Below are positions 25,580 to 34,948 of a stretch of 64,000 nt of DNA, in pieces. This DNA comes from Streptomyces himastatinicus ATCC 53653 (GTDB taxonomy: Bacteria; Actinomycetota; Actinomycetes; Streptomycetales; Streptomycetaceae). The DNA lies in assembly GCF_000158915.1 (NCBI RefSeq), contig NZ_GG657754.1:8447551-8511550 (forward strand), written 5' to 3'. How positions within the stretch are numbered: position 1 is the first letter of the stretch; every line of letters starts with the position of its first letter. Both the position numbers and the translations under genes were made by a program. The notes beneath the pieces are model-generated. The model ran no database searches. It worked only from the letters and a program-made list of their open reading frames with translations, and had not been told where the DNA came from.

Positions 25580-26497
25580 GTGAGGACGATGGCCCGGATA
25601 CGGGAGGCGGTGCGGCATCGCGTACCGCCGCAAGCCACGACTACCGGACGCCGCGGCGGCGGTGAGGACACCATGTCCCTGCGCGGCGCGGCCGTACGGG
25701 TCGGCGGACGCACCCTGTGGTCCGGGGTGGACCTGGAGGTCGGCGCAGGGGAGTTCGCGGCCGTCCTCGGCCCGAACGGTGTCGGCAAGTCCACCCTGAT
25801 CAAGGTGGCCCTCGGGCTCCTGCCGATCACCGCGGGCGAGGTACGGGTACTGGGCGAAGCCCCCGGCCGGGCCGGGCACCGGATCGGCTATCTGCCGCAA
25901 CGCCGCAACGTCGACCCGTCCCTGCGGATCCGCGGCATCGATGTCGTGCGCATGGGCCTGGACGGTGACCGTTGGGGGGTGCCGCTGCCGCTGCCCGTAC
26001 GGTTCAGCGCGCGGCGCCGGGCGGCTCGGGACCGTATCGCCGAGGTCATCGACCTGGTCGGGGCGAGCGCGTACGCACACCGGCCGATCGGGGAGTGTTC
26101 CGGCGGCCAGCAGCAGCGGCTGCTCATCGCCCAGGCGCTCGTCCGCGGTCCCGAACTGCTGCTGCTGGATGAGCCGTTGGACAGTTTGGACCTGTCCCAC
26201 CAGGGAGCGGTGGCGGCGCTCATCGGGCGGATCTGCCGAGAGGAGGGCGTCAGCGTGGTGATGGTCGCACATGACGTCAACCCCATACTGCCCTGGCTGG
26301 ACCAGGTGCTGTACCTCGCCGAGGGTGGTGCCGCCGCCGGGCCGCCCCGGGAAGTCATCACCACGGAGACTCTGTCGCGGCTTTACGGGACCCCGGTGGA
26401 AGTACTGCGCACGGGCCATGGGCGGCTGGTGGTCGTCGGAGGCGGGCACCGCGCGGCGGGAGGGGGAGGCCATGGTCACCACCCTGAGCTTGGCTGA
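25580..26497 (+). CDS. znuC: zinc ABC transporter ATP-binding protein
   Basis: A 305-aa ATPase with GPNGVGKST (Walker A), QRRNVDPSLRIRG (Q-loop region), CSGGQQQR (signature), LLLLDEPLDSLD (Walker B) and VAHDV (switch His). The start is uncertain: GTG at 25580 gives the full frame, while ATG at 25673 after GAGGA begins right before the ABC fold and is also good. The C-terminus ends in Gly/His (GGGHRAAGGGGHGHH), perhaps metal-binding. It overlaps the first permease gene by 26 bp. Confidence 0.92.
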   Translation: MRTMARIREAVRHRVPPQATTTGRRGGGEDTMSLRGAAVRVGGRTLWSGVDLEVGAGEFAAVLGPNGVGKSTLIKVALGLLPITAGEVRVLGEAPGRAGHRIGYLPQRRNVDPSLRIRGIDVVRMGLDGDRWGVPLPLPVRFSARRRAARDRIAEVIDLVGASAYAHRPIGECSGGQQQRLLIAQALVRGPELLLLDEPLDSLDLSHQGAVAALIGRICREEGVSVVMVAHDVNPILPWLDQVLYLAEGGAAAGPPREVITTETLSRLYGTPVEVLRTGHGRLVVVGGGHRAAGGGGHGHHPELG

Positions 26498-27398
26498 CAC
26501 CTACCCGGCCTGGTCGTGGAACCCGGTGACCGATCTGCGGGCGATGTGGGCGTTCCCGTTCATGGTCAACGCCTTCCGGGCCGGCACCATCGTCGCCGTC
26601 CTCGCCGGCGTCATCGGCTGGTACATGGTCGTGCGCCGGCAGAGCTTCGCCGGCCATACGCTCGCCCAGGTCAGCTTCCCCGGCGCGGCCTGCGCCACCC
26701 TGCTGGGCATCACCCCGGTCGTCGGATACTTCGCCTTCTGCGTCGGCGCCGCCCTGGTCATCGCCGCCATCCCGCGCGCCGGGCAGGGCGGCAGCGGGCA
26801 GGAGGCGGCCCTGACCGGGACGGTCCAGGCGTTCGGGCTGGCCTGCGGATTCCTCTTCGTCACGCTCTACAAGGGCTTCCTCGGCGGGATCAACTCCCTG
26901 CTGTTCGGCAGCTTCCTCGGCATCACCACCACCCAGGTGACCGTGCTCGCGGCAGTGGCGGCGGTGACGCTGACTACGCTGGCGGTGATCGCACGGCCAC
27001 TGCTGTTCGCCTCGGCCGACCCCGACGTCGCCGCCGTACGCGGGGTTCCGGTGCGCGTCCTGTCCGTGACGTTCCTCGTGTTGCTCGGCACGGCAACCGC
27101 GGCGACCAGCCAGATCACCGGCACCCTGCTGGTCTTCGCCCTGCTGGTGATGCCCGCCGCCACCGCCCAGCAACTCACCGCCCGGCCCGCCGCCGGACTG
27201 GCCGTCTCGGTGCTGATCGGGCTCGTCGTGACGTGGACCGGGCTGATCGCCGCGTACTACTCCCCGTACCCGATCGGGTTCTACGTGACCACTTTCGCCT
27301 TCGGCATGTACGTCCTGGCCCGGCTCACGCGCCTCCTCGCGCAGGCCCTCGCCCGGCGTGCCCCAGCACCCGCCCGCCTCTCCGGGGGCGCGGCATGA
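26472..27398 (+). CDS. znuB: zinc ABC transporter permease, first copy
   Basis: A 308-aa ABC-3 family (ZnuB/TroC) permease with about eight or nine hydrophobic helices. Characteristic segments are FMVNAFRAGTIVAVLAG, RRQSFAGHTLAQVSFPGAA, LLFGSFLGIT and ADPDVAAVRGVPVR. The C-terminal helices contain TGTLLVFALLVMPAATAQ. It is overlapped by the second permease gene (ATGA). Two different permease subunits are made, so the transporter may work as a heterodimer. Confidence 0.93.
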   Translation: MVTTLSLADTYPAWSWNPVTDLRAMWAFPFMVNAFRAGTIVAVLAGVIGWYMVVRRQSFAGHTLAQVSFPGAACATLLGITPVVGYFAFCVGAALVIAAIPRAGQGGSGQEAALTGTVQAFGLACGFLFVTLYKGFLGGINSLLFGSFLGITTTQVTVLAAVAAVTLTTLAVIARPLLFASADPDVAAVRGVPVRVLSVTFLVLLGTATAATSQITGTLLVFALLVMPAATAQQLTARPAAGLAVSVLIGLVVTWTGLIAAYYSPYPIGFYVTTFAFGMYVLARLTRLLAQALARRAPAPARLSGGAA

Positions 27399-28273
27399 GC
27401 GTGTTCCGCGCGTTCGACCACCCGTACTTCACGCACGCGCTGCTGGCCGGGACGGGGATCGCCGCGGCGGCGGGTCTGGTGGGGTACTTCCTGGTGCTCC
27501 GCGCGCAGGTGTTCACCGGGGATGCGCTCGGCCACGTCGCCTTCACCGGAGCGCTGGCGGCGCTCGCGCTCGGATACGACCTGCGGCTGGGACTGTTCGT
27601 GGCGACCGTCGTGTTCGCCGTGCTGATCGGCGCGCTCGGCCGACGGGGCCGCTCCGACGACGTGGCCATCGGCAGCGTCTTCGCCTGGATCCTGGGCCTG
27701 GGGGCCTTCTTCCTCACCCTCTACAGCACCCGCGGCGCCGCCCACGGCACCGCGGGGGTGAACGTGCTGTTCGGCTCGATCTTCGGCCTGTCGGCGGGGC
27801 AGGCGCGGACGGCGGCGCTGGTGGCCGCCGCGATCTGCGCCGTCGTGGCTCTGCTCGCCCGGCCGCTGCTGTTCGCCTCGGTCGACGAGGCGGTAGCAGC
27901 GGCGCGCGGTGTGCCCGTGCGGACGCTGGGCCTGGTGTTTCTGGTCCTGGTCGGGGCCTGCGCCGCCGAAGCCACCCAGGCGGTCGGCTCCCTGCTGCTG
28001 CTCGGCCTTCTGGCCGCCCCTGCGGGAGCCGCCCACCGGTTGACCGCTCGCCCGCATCACGCCCTGGCCTTGTCGGCCGGCCTCGCGGTGGCCGAGATGT
28101 GGGCCGGTCTCGGACTGAGCTACGCCGCGCCGCGGCTGCCCCCCAGCTTCGCCATCCTGGCCGTCGCCACCGCCGTCTACCTCGCGACACTCCTCACCGT
28201 GCGGCCCCGGCGGGACCACACGGTGACATCGGAGGAGGAACGGGACGACGTGCCGACGCCGTCACGGCTCTGA
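27395..28273 (+). CDS. znuB: zinc ABC transporter permease, second copy
   Basis: A 292-aa ABC-3 permease paralogous to the previous gene: FTHALLAGTGIAAAAGLVGY, RAQVFTGDALGHVAFTGALA, LFGSIFGLSAGQ, SVDEAVAAARGVPVRTLG and a C-terminal LLLLGLLAAPAGAA. The two copies have clearly diverged. The usual operon has one permease gene, so the second suggests a heterodimeric channel. It ends 20 bp from the convergent His-rich gene. Confidence 0.92.
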   Translation: MSVFRAFDHPYFTHALLAGTGIAAAAGLVGYFLVLRAQVFTGDALGHVAFTGALAALALGYDLRLGLFVATVVFAVLIGALGRRGRSDDVAIGSVFAWILGLGAFFLTLYSTRGAAHGTAGVNVLFGSIFGLSAGQARTAALVAAAICAVVALLARPLLFASVDEAVAAARGVPVRTLGLVFLVLVGACAAEATQAVGSLLLLGLLAAPAGAAHRLTARPHHALALSAGLAVAEMWAGLGLSYAAPRLPPSFAILAVATAVYLATLLTVRPRRDHTVTSEEERDDVPTPSRL

Positions 28274-28293
28274 CCGGCAGGGGACGGAAGCGG

Positions 28294-28593
28294 TCAGTGG
28301 TCGTCCCAGTGGTCCGCGTGCTGGGCGTGGCGGTGTCCGTCATGGACGTAGTCCACGTGGTCGCCGTGCGGTATGGCGACGTGTCCGCAGTCGGCATTGT
28401 GCTGGTGGTCGTGGCCCTCGTGGATGGCGTGGCCGGTGGGCTCGCACTCGTCTACGTGGTCCTCGTGCGTCCGGTGCACGTGGCCGTCGTGCACGTAGTC
28501 GATGTGGTCGGCGTGAGGTACGGCGACGTGTCCGCAGCCGCTTCCATGCTGGTGGTCGTGGTCCGTGTGGGGAGTGTGGGTGCTGGTTGTCAT
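28294..28593 (-). CDS. histidine-rich two-repeat protein, putative zinc store
   Basis: A 99-aa soluble protein in which about a quarter of residues are His. It contains two imperfect repeats. The first has DHDHQHGSGCGHVAVPHADH and YVHDGHVHRTHEDH, the second has GHDHQHNADCGHVAIPHGDH and YVHDGHRHAQHADH, so each has one Cys. No signal peptide is seen. A cytoplasmic zinc sponge or zinc donor is the natural inference. The gene is convergent to the znu operon. I saw no Zur box directly upstream. Confidence 0.85.
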   Translation of the reverse strand: MTTSTHTPHTDHDHQHGSGCGHVAVPHADHIDYVHDGHVHRTHEDHVDECEPTGHAIHEGHDHQHNADCGHVAIPHGDHVDYVHDGHRHAQHADHWDDH

Positions 28594-28691
28594 GAGGTAC
28601 CTACTTTCTCCCCCCTGCAACAGGGTGCGCCTGGGGCGCCGCTGGCGCCATACCTCGGCAGAGAACTGTGTGGCTCGTGGTGCGTGGCGGT

Positions 28692-29180
28692 CTATCGGAC
28701 GGCGACGAGGACGTGGCTGTTCCCGAACTGCCAGACGGGGCCCGCCTGGGCGAAACCCGCCTGCCGCAGCAGCTCGATGTGCCGGGGCAGGCACAGGCCA
28801 TTGTGGCCGCCGCCTTCGCGGGACGCGGGCGGTTGCTTTCTGCGGCGCTCGGCGAGGAGGCCGGACAGCTCCGGATCCTTTGCGGTGGCCGCCCACCAGG
28901 CCCCCCAGTCTTCGTGGGTGAATGCGCGCAGCCGCTCGGAGCGCCGGTTGCCGACATGGGCCGCGAGCTGCGTCGGCTGAGTGTCGTCCGAGGGGAAGTG
29001 GTCGGCGTTGACGAGGACGCCGCCGGGGCGCAGCAGGGCCGCGAGATGGTGATAGGTCCGCCGCAGGGAGCCCTCGGCGAGGTAGTGCAGCGCCGTCGTG
29101 GAGACGGCGGCGTCCAGTGGGCGGTCCAGGTCCAGTGCGTCGGTCCATCCGGGCTCGCCGATGACCGTCTCAACGTTGTG
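28692..29180 (-). pseudogene. SAM-dependent methyltransferase, N-terminus lost at the att site
   Basis: About 163 C-terminal residues are left: AVSTTALHYLAEGSLRRTY, then LLRPGGVLVNADHF, then a tail ending GFAQAGPVWQFGNSHVL. This is the half of a class I methyltransferase after motif I. The SAM-binding motif I is absent because coding stops where att copy 2 begins. The frame reads on through att sequence, but that part is tRNA-derived. Element excision or integration probably cut the gene. Confidence 0.78.
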
Positions 29181-29223
29181 CTGGGGGCCAAGGGGTCGCA
29201 GGTTCAAATCCTGTCGTCCCGAC
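29181..29223 (+). repeat. att repeat 2
   Basis: The 43-bp tRNA-Pro 3' segment with one mismatch (C for T at the eighth position). Sequence homology ends at the GAC, and no tRNA 5' half precedes it, so it is a junction and not a tRNA gene. Confidence 0.9.
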
Positions 29224-29395
29224 AATGTGACCAGCGGGTTTGCCAGTGATGGCAGACCCGCTGATTGCGTTCGTGTGACACGTGATGGCGACGTGATGAC
29301 ATCACGTGAGCGCTGCTCTCTGGCTGCCGCGGCGCCCTTGGCCGGAGGCGTCGTGGCAGGGAGAGGCCGCGGCAGGCCCCGAAAGGATTGAGGTC

Positions 29396-30506
29396 TCAGG
29401 CCGCCTGCTTTTCTGACGTGCTGCCAGGATCGGTGGCGAGATTCGCGAGCTGATCATGATGGTGGCGGCCGTGTGCCGCAGATCGTGCACCCCGATCCGC
29501 GGCAGACCGAGCTCAGCGGCCCGCCGCCGCAGCTCGACCAGTACACCCTGCGGACGCAGCGGGGATCCGTCCGGGTGGCAGAAGACCAGCCCCTCCAGCG
29601 GCGTCCCCTTGGGCTGGCCGGCCCGGGCGAGCGCCGCCTGGCGCTCGAGGGCGGCAACCACGCGCGGGGCCAGGCTCACCCAGTTCCGGCTGGCCTTGGT
29701 CTTGGGATGGCCGAGGTAGAGGCGGTTGTTGTTCACCGCCGTCAGGCTCCAGCGCACCAGCAGCATCCGCTCAGCCAGATGCACATCCGTCCAGTGCAGC
29801 CCAAGGGCCTCGCCGTGCCGCATGCCGGTGCCCAGTAACAGCTCGAAGAGGTCGGCCAGCTGGTCGCCGTAGTGGGTGTGGTTGCGCCGCAGGAAGGCCG
29901 CGGCCTGGGTGGGGTTCCAGCAGATCCGCTCCGGGGCGACCGGCCGGGGCAACAGGACGTATCGGCACGGGAGGCCGCGATCAGACGGGTCCGCACGGCA
30001 TGCGTCAGGGCGCTGGAAAAGGTGGCACCGATCCGGTAGACGGCGGTGCGCCCGCGCCCCCGGGCGAGCTCGGCCTCACTCCAAGCGGTGATATGCCGGG
30101 CTCGCAGATTAGCCAGCTCCAGTTGTCCGAAGGACGGGATGAGGTCGGCGTGCACGTGATCGCGGTACCGGGCGAATGTGGTGGGCTTGAGCGTTTTCTC
30201 CTTGAGACGCAGCCACTCGGTCAGATACGTGGCCAGGGTGCGATCCTCGCTGCAGTCCAGGCCGGTGCGCTCGGACTCCAGGGCGCGCTCGAGTGCTGTC
30301 TCGGCGGCCTTCCGGGTGGCGAATCCGCTACGGCACAGGGGATGGCGCTTGCCGTCGGCCGAGGGCAGGTCGACGGCAAAGGCCCAGGAGCCGTGCCTTG
30401 AACCGTCTCGGAGCTTGGGGCAGCTGGCACCGAACTGCCGCCCGTCCGGGCGACGGCACCCGCAACGCCGGTAGACCCGACCGCGTTCAGACGATTGCGA
30501 AGTCAC
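29396..30506 (-). pseudogene. tyrosine-recombinase integrase of the second element, broken
   Basis: The N-terminus (GTG at 30506 after GGAGG) has a zinc-ribbon-like start RVYRRCGCRRPDG, an AP2-like arm region, then the SAM-like domain (ATYLTEWLRLKEKTLKPTTF). The frame shifts at about 29950-29975. The catalytic domain goes on with LLGTGMRHGEALGLHWTDV (box I Arg) and GVHDLRHTAATIM (HxLR). Directly after that, the segment with the second conserved His and the catalytic Tyr is missing, and only the tail LATDPGSTSEKQAA remains, in another frame. With at least two lesions the enzyme must be dead. Its place beside att repeat 2 is that expected for the element's own integrase. Confidence 0.85.
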
Positions 30507-30994
30507 TGCGTTCACCTCCGGTGGGGGAGTGCGTGACTCCACCGTGGAGGCGCCGGTGCCCGGCGTAACAGGTGGCTGATCATGGCGTAGCAAGGGCGAC
30601 TGCCATCACCTCGCCGTCACAAGAATCCCATCATGCACGCTGGCCAGCAGCGACCCCTTTGGAGAGTCGGCGGTGCCTGCCCCGAAGATGACGAACCTGG
30701 TTGCTCTGGCGTGAGCTGTGGAGGCTGGGTGCTTGCCGGGGTGACGTCAGGGCTGGGGCGCCGGAAGTGCGGGTGAGCTATCTGTCCAGGCTGCGTCGAA
30801 CTGCTGGCAGGCGATGAAGTACAGGAGTCCGGGCGTACAGGCACGGGGAGTTCCTTCCGTGGGCGGAGTTGCTGTAGAAGGCGATGTAGGCAGCGCGGTC
30901 GGTTGCGATCACTCGGCAGGCGTTGGGGAGGTTGAAGCTGTGGAGCGCGAAGTTGCGTTGTGTGCTGGCGACCCGTGCCGTGCTGAGCGGGGCC
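30507..30994. other. intergenic stretch, possible gene remnant
   Basis: Most of this is unassigned. On the minus strand from about 30975 to 30778 a frame reads STQRNFALHSFNLPNACRVI and then AYIAFYSNSAHGR and ends in a stop. It looks like protein but I recognise no family. It may be the end of a gene whose start is lost. Confidence 0.35.
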
Positions 30995-31498
30995 ATGGCC
31001 GAGCACATGCCCGGCGAGTTGCACATCGACGGGTTCCTGTTCGACATGAACAAGCTCTTCGAGGACTTCGTGACGGTCGCCCTGCGCGAGACCTTCCGCG
31101 GTTCGGCCCATACAGCCCGCCTTCAGGATCCCTGCCACCTCGATGATGGGGCCACCACACGTATGAAGCCGGACTTTGTGCTATACGGGCCGCACGGCAG
31201 CCCCTGCGCGGTGGCCGACGCGAAGTACAAGGCGGAGAAACGGGGCGGCTACCCGGACGCCGACCTCTACCAGATGCTGGCGTACTGCACCGCCCTGGGC
31301 CTGCGCGAGGGGCACTTGGTGTACGGGAAGGGCAATGCCTCGCATGCGGCCCACCGGGTACGCCACGCGGGCATCGTCATCCATCAGCACGCCCTCGACC
31401 TGGACCAGGATCCGATGGGGCTCCTCGCCGACATCGCGGAGGTCGCCCGGCGCATGACGGGCCCTGACACGATGCGTTCGATGCCCCCGCTGTCGTAA
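30995..31498 (+). pseudogene. McrC-like nuclease C-terminal fragment
   Basis: About 167 residues starting at ATG 30995. They include MPGELHIDGFLFDMNKLFED, the McrC region before the nuclease, then a PD-(D/E)xK core: KPDFVLYGPHG and AVADAKYKAEK (Asp and the D-x-K pair), followed by DLYQMLAYCTALGL. McrC is the nuclease half of McrBC systems, which cut methylated DNA. Full McrC is about twice as long and needs the GTPase McrB. Neither the N-terminal half nor McrB is present, so this is a remnant. An IS begins two bases after its stop. Confidence 0.75.
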
Positions 31499-31500
31499 CG

Positions 31501-32694
31501 TGTGCCGTTCGGAAACTCGTCGTTCCTGGTCAGGCGGCGTATCTGTACTCGTTGATCACGCCACCGAGTATTCGGGTGCGCAGAACCCGGTGAGCGGAGG
31601 GGGCGACCATGGACGTCGGGTGCTCCTGGAGGAGGGGAGGGAGCTGCCCGCGAGTCTGATGGGGGCGATGACCGTTGTAATGCTGGGCGTAGGTATCGAG
31701 GACCTGCCGAGCGTGCGTCTCGTTCCAGATCAAGAGGTGGTCGAGGACCTCGCGCCGCAGGGTGCCGATAACACGTTCGCAGTGCGCGTTCATCCGAGGA
31801 GCCCGCGGCGCGGTCCTCATGACCTGGATGTCGTCGGCTTTGAAGACCGCGTCGAAGGCCTCGGTGTACTTCGCGTCCCGGTCGCGGAGCAGGAAACGTA
31901 GCGATTCCACCCGAACACCCAACTCGACTGCGAGGTTTCTTGCCTCCCTGCGCCGCCCAGGGCCCGGTGGGATGGGCGGTCACTCCCGCGATGTGCAGCC
32001 GTCGTGTGCCGTGCTCGAGGAACACCAGCGCGTACACTCGGCGCAGATCGACCAGGTCAATGTGGACGAAGTCGCAGGCGATGATGCCTTGGGCTTGCGC
32101 GGTCAGGAAGTCGCGACATGTCGGGCTGCTGCGGCGTGGGGCTGGATCGATGCCCGCCACGGTAAGGATGTCCCAGACCGTCGTCGAGCCGACCGGGTGT
32201 CCGAGCCGGGCCAGCTCGCCCTGAATTCGTCGACAGCCCCAACGCGGATTCTCCCTGGCGAGCCGCAGCACCAGAGCCTTTACCGCACCCGCCGTCGAAG
32301 GTCTCCCGGGCCTGCGTGTGCGCTTGCTGTAGTCCCACTTCCGGGCGACCAGCCTGCGGTGCCATGCCAGCAGCGTCGCGGGCGTCACCGGAAACACCTG
32401 CGCCCACCGGTGCCGGGGGATCAGCGAGGACAGTGCTGCGAACCACAGCCGGTCCGCATGCTCGTAGCGCACCGGCCTCGTGAGCTGCCTGCGCAGCACC
32501 GCGTTCTCGTGCCGCAGCACGAGCAATTCCGCGTTCTTGGCTGTGGCCCGGCGCAGCAGCACCGCCGGGACCGTGAGCAGCTTCCGAGTTGCCTGGTATA
32601 CGAGCGAAAACGTTCACCCGAACAGGGTTCCAGCAGACTGTGATGGCGCGCCAGACCACCCGCGAGCAGGAGCGATGAGTTTCCGAACGGCACA
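31501..32694 (-). mobile_element. degraded IS with TGTGCCGTTCGG inverted repeats
   Basis: The left end reads TGTGCCGTTCGGAAACTC and the right end, on the opposite strand, the same 18 bases. Similarity continues for a further ten or so bases. The element is 1194 bp. It carries one broken transposase gene on the minus strand. I saw no clear target duplication. Confidence 0.9.
31530..32562 (-). pseudogene. rve transposase, frameshifted
   Basis: The first part (from GTG 32562) is intact through LRHENAVLRRQL, LLAWHRRLVARKW, GCRRIQGELARLGH and CDFVHIDLVDLRR (first catalytic Asp). At about 31930, near AHPTGPWAAQ, the frame shifts. The second part has LRFLLRDRDAKYTEAFD and ERVIGTLRREVLDH and ends in LGGVINEYRYAA. 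Both parts match the single-ORF rve transposases seen elsewhere in this window. The frameshift makes activity unlikely unless the IS uses programmed shifting, for which I see no signal. Confidence 0.85.
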
Positions 32695-33213
32695 GGTGGC
32701 TCGTTCGACTGAGGCGGCGAGTCTGGGGGGCAAGGGGTCGCAGGTTCTGGGCTGAGCGTCGGGGGAACCAGTGCCCACCCGGTGCGCCTGGATGTCCGCC
32801 GCCGTTATGCGGTCTGTCAACCTGTTCCAACCCGGGAGTGTCTCAAAGCTTCGTTGCTGCCTGGCCGCGTGACGGGCAGTCGTGGGCCAGGCTGAAGCCG
32901 ACGTTTTGTCAGGGGCGGTGGCGATGGTTGCTTCGGTGCGTACGACTTCGTCAAAGACGCCGTCGAGGTTGTACTCGGTGAGGGCCTGGCGCAGGTCGCG
33001 TTCGAAGGCGTCCTCGTGGCCGCCGAGTTGGGCAGGGCTGGAGTAGCTGTGTCGACCAGCCGAGTGCTTGGCTCGCGCGGCGGGGCACTGGCGGGGCTCT
33101 CTTGCAAGAGTCTGGCGCCACTTGCAACGACGTGGAGGTCGCCGCCGAGCTGGTCTGTTTGACCATCAGGTCGGGTGCTGACCTGGCCGATTTCCGCCGC
33201 GGGTGCACTTGTT
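32695..33213. other. non-coding or decayed stretch between IS and hydrolase
   Basis: It contains an att-like remnant (32725-32747). On the minus strand at about 33020-32850 a reading frame with FERDLRQALTEYNLDGVFDE looks like a fragment of a small actinobacterial protein whose start and end are gone. Nothing intact is visible. Confidence 0.45.
32725..32747 (+). repeat. damaged att-like remnant
   Basis: GGGGGCAAGGGGTCGCAGGT matches the start of the att repeat, with one base missing before CAAGGGG. Homology ends after GGTTC. It is probably a decayed junction of an older element. Confidence 0.55.
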
Positions 33214-34110
33214 CTATGCCTGCAGATGCTTCCGGAACCACTCGAGTGCTTTCGTGCTGGCGTGCTCGAACTGGGCGCGGTATGGGTCGAAGTGGCCACC
33301 GGGGATGAGGATCAGCTTCTTGGGTTCGAGGGCGTCCTCGTAGGCCTCGAGAGCGACGTCGGTCACCGTGAGGTAATCGTCCTCGGCAACGATCATCAGC
33401 AAAGGCGTGGGTGACACCCTCCGGATGAACAGCCCGGGTTCGTACATGCGCGCCATGCGGGTGGAGCGCACGGTCACCCGGTTCTCCCAGACCCCGTCGG
33501 GTAGCTCCTGGAGATAGAAGTCGACCGCGTCACTGGAGTAGTAGGACGCGCGGACCGCGGGATCGGCGCTGACGATCTGCTGGTAGTCGAGCGGTTCCCC
33601 GCGGGCGCTTCTGCGCTCCTCCTCCGCGAACCCCTCTTCGAGGGCGGGAACAAGATGCGGAGGAACCCGCCGAAGTGCCTGCTGGTAGCCACTGATGGTC
33701 GGGACCTGCGCGACGACGGCCTTCAGGCGCCGGTCCGTGGCACCGAGTACGATGGCGTGTCCGCCGGCGTAACTGCTTCCCCAGACGCCGATTCGGCCCG
33801 GGTCGACCTCGTGCTGAGCCTCCAGGAAGGAGATCGCCCGGCGCCAGTCCTCGGCCTGTTCCCAGGGATTGACGTCCTGACGGGGTTCGCCGTCGCTGGC
33901 GCCGAACGTGCGGTGGTCATGGAGCAGCACCGCGAAACCCGCATCGGCGAACCGCCGCGCAAAGCCCTCCAGGGCGTGTTCCTTGACGCCCGCGTAGCCG
34001 TGGGCCATCGAGATGGCCGGATGCGGACCTTCGCCTTCTGGTACGAAGTACCAGCCGCGCAGGGTCACCCCGCCCTTGGCGGTGAACGCCACGTCTCGCC
34101 TGTCAAGCAT
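33214..34110 (-). CDS. alpha/beta hydrolase (dienelactone-hydrolase/DUF1100-like)
   Basis: A 298-aa hydrolase. It has AHGYAGVKEHALEGFARRFA, LLHDHRTFGASDGEPRQDV, the nucleophile elbow GVWGSSYAGG (Ser near residue 113), an acid near LMIVAEDDYLT and the catalytic His in IPGGHFDPY. The fold resembles X-Pro-dipeptidyl-peptidase-like and polyketide-related hydrolases. Its neighbour upstream is a broken hydrolase, so a small hydrolase cluster may have existed. The natural substrate cannot be told. Confidence 0.87.
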   Translation of the reverse strand: MLDRRDVAFTAKGGVTLRGWYFVPEGEGPHPAISMAHGYAGVKEHALEGFARRFADAGFAVLLHDHRTFGASDGEPRQDVNPWEQAEDWRRAISFLEAQHEVDPGRIGVWGSSYAGGHAIVLGATDRRLKAVVAQVPTISGYQQALRRVPPHLVPALEEGFAEEERRSARGEPLDYQQIVSADPAVRASYYSSDAVDFYLQELPDGVWENRVTVRSTRMARMYEPGLFIRRVSPTPLLMIVAEDDYLTVTDVALEAYEDALEPKKLILIPGGHFDPYRAQFEHASTKALEWFRKHLQA

Positions 34111-34149
34111 GGTCCATCATTTCCTCTCTGCGGTGCCGCACGTGTGGGA

Positions 34150-34585
34150 TCAGTGCGCCCGGCCGTTGGCGAGCCACGGCTCGATCTGCTTCCAGCCCTC
34201 GGGCCACCCCGCGTCGAGCATCGTGTTGTGCCCGACGCCGCCGGTTTCCCGGATCTCCGCCCCATAGCGCCGCGCGGTGGCCCGCACTGAGACGAGTGGC
34301 ACGAGGCGGTCCTCGGTGGCGGCCAGCACCAGGACTGGCAGCGCCGGTACCCGCTTGGGCAGGTGGAACAGGAACTGGTACTGGACGAGCGGGATCAGGA
34401 GTCAGGCGCCCGCTCAGCTCGGCCGTCGCCGGGTCGTCCGGCCGGGCGAAGAGCATGTGGGGCCCGAGCCGGAGAGGTCCGCCGCTGTCGTGTCCCGCCG
34501 CAGCCGCCGCGGACATCCGGTCCTCCCAGCACCATGCCTCCTGCCCCAGACCGTGCACGAACAGCAGGCGGGCCGATCCGGGCAT
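34150..34585 (-). pseudogene. alpha/beta hydrolase with internal deletion
   Basis: The start has RLLFVHGLGQEAWCWED followed by a lid region (LFARPDDPATAELSGRL). The end, in another frame, has LPVLVLAATEDRLVPLVSV and GVGHNTMLDAGWPEGW, the acid and His parts of the same fold. The nucleophile elbow between them is missing. The whole is much shorter than the usual 250-300 residues. It is a decayed gene next to an intact hydrolase. Confidence 0.7.
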
Positions 34586-34948
34586 CGCGGGACCCGTTGG
34601 CGCGGCATGGACATCTGTGCCGGCTCGCCGACGAGACCAGGAAGCATCATTGCTCTCATACGGCGGACCTTAGCAGTCATGTACATAGGCGCCAACGATT
34701 TGGTTATGTCGCCGACGGGTATCGCGGAACGACCGCCACGCCTTCTTGCGCCGACCGCCGCCCCCTGTGCCACAATGCGGACCACGACATAGCCATAAGT
34801 TCTATACCTCTGTACAAAGCAAGCGCTCGCACTGGTCGCCCCTGGACACCCCGGCGCAGGCGGCGAGCCGAACCTTCCATCGTCGCGGACGCCGCGGACG
34901 GGCCAAGCCCGGCGGCACATCCGCTGAGGCATTCAAACGGAGAGTGAA
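34586..34948. other. intergenic stretch before the flavin-reductase operon
   Basis: No protein-like frame was seen. The segment has lower G+C than its surroundings (for example around 34680-34810). It should hold the promoter of the 34949-36888 operon. I could not single out a -35/-10 pair with confidence. Confidence 0.4.

Noticed and set aside
28294..28593. CRISPR-like repetition in the His-rich gene
   Set aside because: The two repeats are protein-coding, diverged at the DNA level, and there are no spacers. No CRISPR array was seen anywhere in the window.
32817..33299. Serine/proline-rich minus-strand frame of 160 codons
   Set aside because: No motif, no ribosome binding site, and composition as expected of an off-frame reading. 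A different frame here gives the more protein-like fragment noted in the features.
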